From Tyzzerella sp. (lineage in GTDB: Bacteria; Bacillota; Clostridia; Lachnospirales; Anaerotignaceae), in NCBI GenBank assembly GCA_019415525.1, contig DXZA01000037.1, positions 1 to 15,265 of the forward strand: 15,265 bases of DNA, in the 5' to 3' direction. Position numbers and translations under genes: made by a program. The first letter of the stretch is position 1; every line of letters starts with the position of its first letter. Under the pieces are notes generated by a model. That model was given only the letters and a program-made list of their open reading frames with translations, did not search any database and was not told the DNA's origin. Below, piece after piece: positions 7,538 through 12,946 of this stretch.

Positions 7538-9009
7538 ACAAAGCTTCCTTCCTGAATACCATTTATGTTTAATTCATCTTCTTCTGTCATAACATCAATA
7601 TGTGAACCAAACTGATTTCCATATTTAGCCTTACAACCTAATGCAAAAAGTATTCCCATAATTGACCAACCACCGGCAATTATCCATTCTTGTAAAGTTA
7701 ATGCACAACTTGAAGTAGGTATAATATACATAGCAACCATAAAACCTGACATAATAACTGCGAGACAACCTACAAGTTTATAGTTTTTTACTTTATATGG
7801 TCTTGCCATTTCAGGTTCTTTTTTTCTAAGAATAAGGAATGATATAGCAACCATACAATATGCCATACAACAACCAAAGTTTCCTGCATTCATAATCCAT
7901 ACAAGCATTGCTCTTCCAAAAAACGGAGCTATAACAGAAAGTATACCTATTAAAATAAGTGCATTTATAGGTGTTTTATATTTATTGTGTAATTTTGTAA
8001 ATAACCTTGGTATCATATATGATTCTGCCATTGAATACATAGCACGACTTCCGCCTATAAGGAATGAGTTCCAGCTTGTGACAATACCACACATACCACC
8101 TATAATAAGAACTTTTGACATAATATCTAAATTAAAAGCCTTTGCTATTGCATCAGCTGTAACAAGTCCTGATGCTGAAACAGATTTAGCAATTTCCACC
8201 TTATTCATTACATAACCTACACCAAATATAACCATAGCATAAAATACTACTGCCATTACAATAGAAAGAATAAGAATTCTACCTACTTTTTTAAGAGGTA
8301 CATTAATTTCTTCAGCTGCCTGTGGAATAACATCAAAACCTATAAAAAAGAATGGTGTTGTAATAGCAACTTTTATAACATTTCCAAACATAGAACCTGT
8401 ATCAATACCTACAAAAAGCTGTCCGTCAAAGTTAGCAGTACTTCCATTAAATACAGAACCTACTACAAGAAGTATACCTACACCACCTATTATTACAGTG
8501 AGTACTGTTTGTAAAATAGCTGCTGTTTTTGCACCTTTTATATTTATATAAGTAATAAATATTGCAACAATAACTGCAACTACAACCCAAGAAGCATAAA
8601 TATCAAAACCAGCTATTGTATACATATATCCTTTTAAAAAATTAGGATAGATATATTGAATAATAGTAGGTAAAGCACAAGCTTCAAAACAAACTACACT
8701 TACATATCCAAGTATAATTGCCCAAGTACATATAAAAGAACCTACAGGCCCCATAGCCTTATAACTGAATACATGCTCTCCACCGCATTGTGGCATAGCT
8801 CCTGTAAGTTCAGCATAAGTTAAACCCACAAAGAAAATCATTATACCACCAATTATAAATCCAAGTATTGCACCTAATACGCCGCCATTCTGTATCCAGT
8901 TACCAGATGAAACAACCCAGCCCCAGCCAATCATAGCTCCAAAAGCAATCATAAGTATATCCCAAGCATTAAATACTTTATTAAACTCTGATTTTTTCTT
9001 ATTTCCCAT
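7534..9009 (-). CDS. APC-family amino acid permease
   Basis: A 491-residue membrane protein of the amino acid-polyamine-organocation superfamily with about 12 hydrophobic segments. The first segment carries the APC signature (GAMIGWGWVVSSGNW near residue 24), and FDVIPQAAEEI near residue 225 resembles the conserved segment-6 region. It would import an amino acid or amine by proton or sodium coupling or by exchange. The substrate is not readable; the neighbouring aminotransferases and Fe-ADH point to GABA, another omega-amino acid or a polyamine. The ATG at 9009 follows GGGGGC, a modest ribosome binding site, 19 bases after the kinase-like gene. The gene ends in TGA, overlapping the next ATG, so TGA is a true stop in this genome. 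Length and fold look complete. Confidence 0.92.
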   Translation of the reverse strand: MGNKKKSEFNKVFNAWDILMIAFGAMIGWGWVVSSGNWIQNGGVLGAILGFIIGGIMIFFVGLTYAELTGAMPQCGGEHVFSYKAMGPVGSFICTWAIILGYVSVVCFEACALPTIIQYIYPNFLKGYMYTIAGFDIYASWVVVAVIVAIFITYINIKGAKTAAILQTVLTVIIGGVGILLVVGSVFNGSTANFDGQLFVGIDTGSMFGNVIKVAITTPFFFIGFDVIPQAAEEINVPLKKVGRILILSIVMAVVFYAMVIFGVGYVMNKVEIAKSVSASGLVTADAIAKAFNLDIMSKVLIIGGMCGIVTSWNSFLIGGSRAMYSMAESYMIPRLFTKLHNKYKTPINALILIGILSVIAPFFGRAMLVWIMNAGNFGCCMAYCMVAISFLILRKKEPEMARPYKVKNYKLVGCLAVIMSGFMVAMYIIPTSSCALTLQEWIIAGGWSIMGILFALGCKAKYGNQFGSHIDVMTEEDELNINGIQEGSFV

Positions 9010-9028
9010 ATAAACGCCCCCAATACTT

Positions 9029-9625
9029 TTATTCTTTAAACCTAAGCTTTATAAGCATATCAATATATTCTGCTGTCTTTTCCCAACCAAGCATACTGCT
9101 ATCAATTAAAATCTGTCTGTTGTTACGGTCACCTCTGTAAGTTCCTGTCATATATTTATAACGAGCATGTAATGCTTCATCAGTTTCTTTAATTTTATCT
9201 AAAGCCTCTTTTTCAGAGATATTTTCTTTTTCCATTACAGTTTTAACTCTTATATCAAGTGGTGCATATATGAATATTCTTAAACAATCTTCTCTTTCCT
9301 TAAGAATATAATCACTGCATCTACCTATGATTACACAAGATGATTTATCTGCTATATTTTGAATTGCTTCATATTGTATTGAAAACATAGTATCAATAAG
9401 ATTTGCATATCTTGTGCCAAATTTTGTTTCTATTTTATAACGCATTTTTGACATAGATTGGTCTGCTTTTTCAACTTTAGAACGTTCAACACCTGTTTTA
9501 TCAACAACTTCATCAACTAAATCTCTATCATAATAAGGAATATTATATTTTTCAGCTATCATCTTTCCTATTTCAGCTCCGCCACTTCCGTATTCACAGC
9601 CTATTGTAATAACCATATGGTTCAT
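9029..9625 (-). CDS. Cytidylate kinase-like family protein
   Basis: A 198-residue protein of the Cytidylate_kin2 type. It starts with a P-loop-like segment, TIGCEYGSGGAEIGKMIAE, followed by the family pattern NIPYYDRDLV and later VIIGRCSDYIL. Such proteins have a nucleoside-monophosphate-kinase fold, but their substrate is not known to me and they differ from housekeeping Cmk. The start ATG at 9625 has AAGGAGG at good spacing; a second ATG three codons later is a weaker choice. It is the first gene after the repeat-flanked hairpin and is 19 bases ahead of the permease, so the two are probably co-transcribed. A role in controlling uptake or nucleotide state is speculation. There is no membrane segment, so it should be cytoplasmic. 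Confidence 0.88.
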   Translation of the reverse strand: MNHMVITIGCEYGSGGAEIGKMIAEKYNIPYYDRDLVDEVVDKTGVERSKVEKADQSMSKMRYKIETKFGTRYANLIDTMFSIQYEAIQNIADKSSCVIIGRCSDYILKEREDCLRIFIYAPLDIRVKTVMEKENISEKEALDKIKETDEALHARYKYMTGTYRGDRNNRQILIDSSMLGWEKTAEYIDMLIKLRFKE

Positions 9626-9640
9626 AAATTATTCCTCCTT

Positions 9641-9717
9641 TATTTATCAATATAAAAAAGAACAATGACATTCTTAATATTTAATGAACGCCATTGTTCT
9701 TTAGTATTTATCAATAT
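9641..9717. repeat. 13-bp direct repeats flanking a hairpin
   Basis: TATTTATCAATAT occurs exactly at 9641-9653 and again at 9705-9717, bracketing a 51-base segment that is almost wholly one hairpin. This is the layout of a target-site duplication around a tiny inserted element, or of a slippage or recombination pair that could delete the terminator. Chance in AT-rich DNA is possible. Confidence 0.6.
9654..9702 (-). terminator. Hairpin terminator between aminotransferase and kinase-like gene
   Basis: On the minus strand a 17-bp stem (arms 9657-9673 and 9686-9702, core AAAGAACAATG/CATTGTTCTTT with two G-T pairs) and a 12-base loop are followed by a run of T. It begins about 20 bases after the aminotransferase stop. 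I find no convincing promoter between it and the next gene, so it may act as a partial terminator inside one operon. Confidence 0.85.
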
Positions 9718-9722
9718 TCTTT

Positions 9723-10940
9723 TTATGCTTTAAGTTCTAAAACAACTTCTTTTATAATTTCAGCTGCTTTATCACAATGTTCTTTTGTTAATATAAGTGG
9801 AGGAACCATACGAATAATACTTCCACCTATTGCAGTAATAAGAAGTTTTTTATCAAAACATTTGTGTTTAACATCAACTGCATTAATTCCTTCTTCAAAT
9901 TCAACACCTACAAGAAGTCCCTGACCTCTTACTTCTTTTACATGTGGTATAAGAGCAAGTTTGCTCATAAAATATTCGCCCATTTCTTTTGCATTTTTTG
10001 CAAGGTCTTTATCAATAAGCTCATCAATCTGTGCAAGTGCTGCTGCACAAGATACAGGGTGCCCTCCAAATGTTGTACCATGTGAACCTTTATTAAATGC
10101 TTTTGCAACTTCTTCTGTTGCACAAATAGCACCTATTGGCATTCCACCACCCATAGCTTTTGCCATTGATACAATATCAGGTTTAACTCCATAATTCATA
10201 TATGACATAATAGCACCTGTTCTGCACCAACCTGTTTGTACTTCATCTAAAAGAAGTAGCATTCCTTTTTCATTACAAAGTTTTCTTAAACCTTCCATAA
10301 ATTCTTGTGTAGCAGGATTTACACCACCTTCGCCCTGTACAGGCTCAATCATTATTGCAATAGTATTTTCTGTAACAGCATCTTTAAATGATTGAAGGTT
10401 ATTAAATTCTGCATAAGTAAATCCAGGAACCATTGGTTTAAATCCTATCTGACAACCATTATCAGGCTGACCTGTTGCACTCATTGAGCCATATGTTCTT
10501 CCGTGGAAAGATGATTTTGCAGTAACAATATTGTATTTATGTGGACCATATTTTTCAACACCATATTTTCTTGCCATTTTTATCATAGCTTCATTTGCTT
10601 CTGTACCTGAATTCTGATAAAAAATCTTATCCATACCTATTGTTTTACATATTTTTTCAGCAAGAAGTGCCTGTGGTATTGTATATGGATAATTAAATGT
10701 ATGCATTATATCCTGAACTTGTTCAATAACAGCATTTACAACCTTTTCATTACAGTTACCTGCACTATTTACAGCAATTCCTGCATAAAAATCAAGATAT
10801 TCATTTCCTTCTTCATCATATAAGTACATATCCTTTGCTTTCTCTGCTAACATTGGAAATCTCTCATAAGTTTCAATCATATATTTGTCAACAAGTCCTT
10901 TAATTTGTTCTTTTGTATATCCTGTATTTGCTAATTTCAT
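9723..10940 (-). CDS. Class III aminotransferase (acetylornithine/omega-amino acid type)
   Basis: A complete 405-residue PLP-dependent class III aminotransferase. Cofactor and substrate motifs are intact: NSGTEANEAMIKMAR from residue 110, FHGRTYGSM near 145, EPVQGEGG near 200, Asp232 in DEVQTG and the Schiff-base Lys261 in MAKAMGGG. Length resembles ArgD (acetylornithine aminotransferase), but no arginine gene is nearby. It sits below an XRE-cupin regulator and above a permease cluster with a second class III enzyme and an Fe-ADH. A catabolic role on GABA, 5-aminovalerate, a diamine or beta-alanine is therefore more likely, though ArgD activity cannot be excluded. The ATG at 10940 follows AGGGGGAA. 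Upstream are two candidate promoters and a leader terminator. It is the only intact aminotransferase in the window. Confidence 0.9.
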   Translation of the reverse strand: MKLANTGYTKEQIKGLVDKYMIETYERFPMLAEKAKDMYLYDEEGNEYLDFYAGIAVNSAGNCNEKVVNAVIEQVQDIMHTFNYPYTIPQALLAEKICKTIGMDKIFYQNSGTEANEAMIKMARKYGVEKYGPHKYNIVTAKSSFHGRTYGSMSATGQPDNGCQIGFKPMVPGFTYAEFNNLQSFKDAVTENTIAIMIEPVQGEGGVNPATQEFMEGLRKLCNEKGMLLLLDEVQTGWCRTGAIMSYMNYGVKPDIVSMAKAMGGGMPIGAICATEEVAKAFNKGSHGTTFGGHPVSCAAALAQIDELIDKDLAKNAKEMGEYFMSKLALIPHVKEVRGQGLLVGVEFEEGINAVDVKHKCFDKKLLITAIGGSIIRMVPPLILTKEHCDKAAEIIKEVVLELKA

Positions 10941-10964
10941 TATAATTCCCCCTATATTTTAAAA

Positions 10965-10994
10965 ATTATAGTTTTATAAATTTTTAAATTACAA
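10965..10994 (-). promoter_or_regulatory. Possible second promoter of the aminotransferase
   Basis: TTGTAA (four of six) and a perfect TATAAT are 18 bases apart on the minus strand, downstream of the leader terminator and about 25 bases before the ATG. If real, it would bypass the terminator and give a very short leader. Confidence 0.4.
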
Positions 10995-11007
10995 CAGTTT
11001 ATGTAAT

Positions 11008-11053
11008 AAAAAAGGAGCCTGCATTATTATAAAAATAATAAATACAAAGCTCC
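11008..11053 (-). terminator. Leader hairpin terminator/attenuator before the aminotransferase
   Basis: On the minus strand GGAGC (11053-11049) pairs with GCTCC (11018-11014). The stem extends through AT-rich pairs with small bulges, and TTTTTT follows at once. It lies downstream of a near-consensus promoter and 67 bases ahead of the aminotransferase start. It therefore looks like either an attenuator or the end of a roughly 80-nt RNA; a plain terminator for the regulator gene is the alternative. Confidence 0.75.
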
Positions 11054-11093
11054 ATTGCTTATAAATTAAATATATTTTCCTGTTGATAGGGTT

Positions 11094-11123
11094 ATTATAT
11101 TACTAGATTTAAAATATTGTCAA
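11094..11123 (-). promoter_or_regulatory. Consensus sigma-A promoter with palindrome on the -35 box
   Basis: On the minus strand a perfect TTGACA (11123-11118) and a perfect TATAAT (11099-11094) are 18 bases apart, predicting a start near 11087. The -35 box lies inside the 11-base palindrome TATTGACAATA (11125-11115), a plausible operator for the adjacent XRE-cupin regulator. This is the best promoter match in the window. Confidence 0.72.
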
Positions 11124-11189
11124 TAAATTTTTATGTTATAAATAAACTTTCCATTATATTGTCAGTTTAAATACATTATATAAGAATTT

Positions 11190-11741
11190 TTATTTAAAAG
11201 TAAATACACAAACAAAAGAAACTATATTTTTACCATTATTTATATATGTATGTTCTTTATCTGTATCAAATCTAAACATATCACCTTTTCTTATATTATA
11301 TTCCTTGCCTTTAGTTTGTATTGTAAGAATACCTTCTGAAACTGATATATATTCTCTTGTATTTTCACCATGAGAATCACTTTTATATTCTCCATTTGGT
11401 TCAATAACTATTTTATATATTTCAAAATTTGTATTTTCGCCAAAAGGAAAACAAGTATATACTGTATAATTATTATCATTTTTTTTGGTTACTGTCATCT
11501 CATATTCTCTTAGATGATAAAAAGAGTTTTTCGGTGGTGAAATTAAATCTTTTACATCTATTCTCAATCCACTTGCTATTTTCCCCAATGTCCCTATTGA
11601 TGGATTTGCTTCTTCTCTTTCAATTTGTGCAAGCATACTTCGACTTACACCTGTTTGTTCAGATACTTGTTCAAGACTTAAATTTTTTGTTTCTCTTATA
11701 TTTTTAATATTTTCAGAAATATTTCTAAGTAAGTATTCCAA
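11190..11741 (-). CDS. XRE-family regulator with C-terminal cupin
   Basis: A 183-residue transcription factor. Residues about 8-65 form a Cro/CI-type helix-turn-helix (LSLEQVSEQTGVSRSMLAQIE then NPSIGTLGKIASGL). Residues about 105-180 form a cupin barrel (the HGENTREYISVSEG and GDMFRFDTDKEH regions) that would sense a small ligand. Regulators with this layout, such as PuuR, control putrescine, GABA and other amino-acid genes, which agrees with the aminotransferase-permease cluster just downstream. The start codon is TTG at 11741, supported by AGGGGGGA a few bases before it and by the lack of an earlier in-frame Met after the HTH begins. An extended -10 promoter lies directly upstream. The gene is isolated by a terminator on its upstream side. 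The ligand and operator are unproven. Confidence 0.9.
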   Translation of the reverse strand: MEYLLRNISENIKNIRETKNLSLEQVSEQTGVSRSMLAQIEREEANPSIGTLGKIASGLRIDVKDLISPPKNSFYHLREYEMTVTKKNDNNYTVYTCFPFGENTNFEIYKIVIEPNGEYKSDSHGENTREYISVSEGILTIQTKGKEYNIRKGDMFRFDTDKEHTYINNGKNIVSFVCVFTFK

Positions 11742-11746
11742 TTTTA

Positions 11747-11770
11747 TCCCCCCTATATATTATTATACCA
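11747..11770 (-). promoter_or_regulatory. Extended -10 promoter and strong SD for the XRE gene
   Basis: TGGTATAAT (11770-11762, minus strand) is an extended -10 element with no clear -35. The predicted RNA starts about 15 bases before the TTG codon, so the AGGGGGG ribosome site (about 11753-11747) fills nearly the whole leader. Confidence 0.45.
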
Positions 11771-11830
11771 TTTTTATGCTATTCATTTAATTCACAAATA
11801 ATTTTAAAAATTAAAAATATTAACCATAAT

Positions 11831-11865
11831 AAATAAAAGAACCAATATATATTGGTTCTTTTATT
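11831..11865 (-). terminator. Terminator after the SLH protein gene
   Basis: A perfect 28-base palindrome (arms 11835-11848 and 11849-11862, core AAAGAACCAATAT) is followed by T-rich sequence on the minus strand, about 17 bases after the SLH gene stop. It separates that gene from the regulator. Confidence 0.85.
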
Positions 11866-11878
11866 TATTAAAGCAGTA

Positions 11879-12946
11879 TTATTTATTTATATTTTGGATA
11901 AAATTCATCATTATTGTTGCTACTTGAGCACGTGTTACATTTCCTTTTGGATTAATTGTATTATCACTCATACCATTTATAATATTGTTTTCTATTGCCC
12001 AAATCATAGCATCTTTTGCATAATCACTTATATATTCAATATCTGTGAAACCTGTTATTGTACCAGTAACTTCTGGACTTCCTACATAACGATAAAGCAT
12101 TGAAATTAATTGTTCACGACTTATTGACATATTGAGATTTGTTCCATCGGATATATTATTTTCAATAGCCCAAGCTGTAGATTGTTCATACCATGTACTG
12201 CCACCTGTTGTATCTTGTCCATCAAAACGAGCAAGAACTGTTATTGCCATAGCTCTTGTCATATCATCTTCTGGACTAAATGTACTTTCACTTGTACCTG
12301 CAAATAACTCACGACTTGTAGCAAATGTTATTCCATTATTGCCCCAGTGTTCTTTCTCTACATCAATAAAGTTTTTACTATTATCAATAATTTTAAATTT
12401 AGCATTTCCATCAACAGACACAATAATACCATTTTCACCATTTAATGATGTTTTTACAATTTCTTCTGTTCCATCTTCTTTTACAATAACAGCTACTGTT
12501 CCCATTGTCATATCTTCAACTGGTATTTCTACTTTTGATGTTTTATTATCATCAATATTAATATTAACTAATGTTGATTCTGAACTTATAGAAGGCATTG
12601 GAATAGATACTATTGTATTATTTGATACAGCATCTTTTGACACATTTACATTTGTTTCAACATTACCATCTTTATTTTTTACTGTTTTTGATATAGTACC
12701 ATCTGATGTTTCAAATGTTGTTGTAACAACACCTTCTTTTGTTGTTTCTATAATTACTTTTGAACCATCATCATATTTTGTTGTTTCTGTAACTGTATTA
12801 TTTGAATCTGTTACAGTTGTTGTTACAGAACCATCAGGATTTGTTGTAGTTTCTGTTGTTGTATTTGAAGATGAACTACTTGAAGATGAACTGCTACTTG
12901 AAGAATTCTTTTTTATTGTATATATATCCATTTGTTTCATCACCAC
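11879..12946 (-). pseudogene. SLH-domain surface protein, C-terminal part (frameshifted from N-terminal part)
   Basis: This is the downstream half of the surface protein that begins at 15149; the real junction is the A6 tract at 12909-12914. It opens with a run of 13 Ser residues, then a Thr-rich region of imperfect repeats (TETTTNPDGSVTTTVT, TKYDDGSKVIIETT, FETSDGTISKTVKNKDG), then three SLH repeats at about residues 192-243, 252-290 and 298-352 of this frame. Signatures are FIDVEKEHWG, TRAMAITVLARF, SREQLISMLYRYVG, FTDIEYISDYAKDA and TRAQVATIMMNFI. SLH triplets bind secondary cell-wall polymer and hold proteins on the surface of Gram-positive cells. The ATG that could start this frame has no good ribosome site and no signal peptide, so alone this half should not be exported. 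Without the shift the whole protein would be 1089 residues. Confidence 0.85.
12864..12914 (-). repeat. Serine-codon repeat tract and A6 frameshift site
   Basis: The coding strand has A6 (plus T6 at 12909-12914) followed by near-repeats of TCTTCAAGTAG and TTCA that encode a poly-Ser linker. Removing one A joins the two frames as YIYNKKNSSSS. Such tracts are prone to slippage in cells and to errors in sequencing. Confidence 0.75.

Noticed and set aside
9723..10940. Calling the intact aminotransferase ArgD outright
   Set aside because: Sequence class alone does not separate acetylornithine enzymes from other omega-aminotransferases, and no arginine gene is in the window.
11008..11090. T-box or known amino-acid riboswitch before the aminotransferase
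   Set aside because: The leader before the terminator is only about 35 bases. There is no T-box sequence or recognisable riboswitch core.
12864..12907. Serine-codon repeats as a CRISPR-like array
   Set aside because: The units are short, imperfect and contiguous, encode a poly-Ser linker, and have no spacers.
12909..12914. Programmed ribosomal frameshifting at A AAA AAG
   Set aside because: In the zero frame the run is read AAA AAA G and a +1 shift would be needed, not the usual -1. There is no obvious upstream SD stimulator at the right distance.
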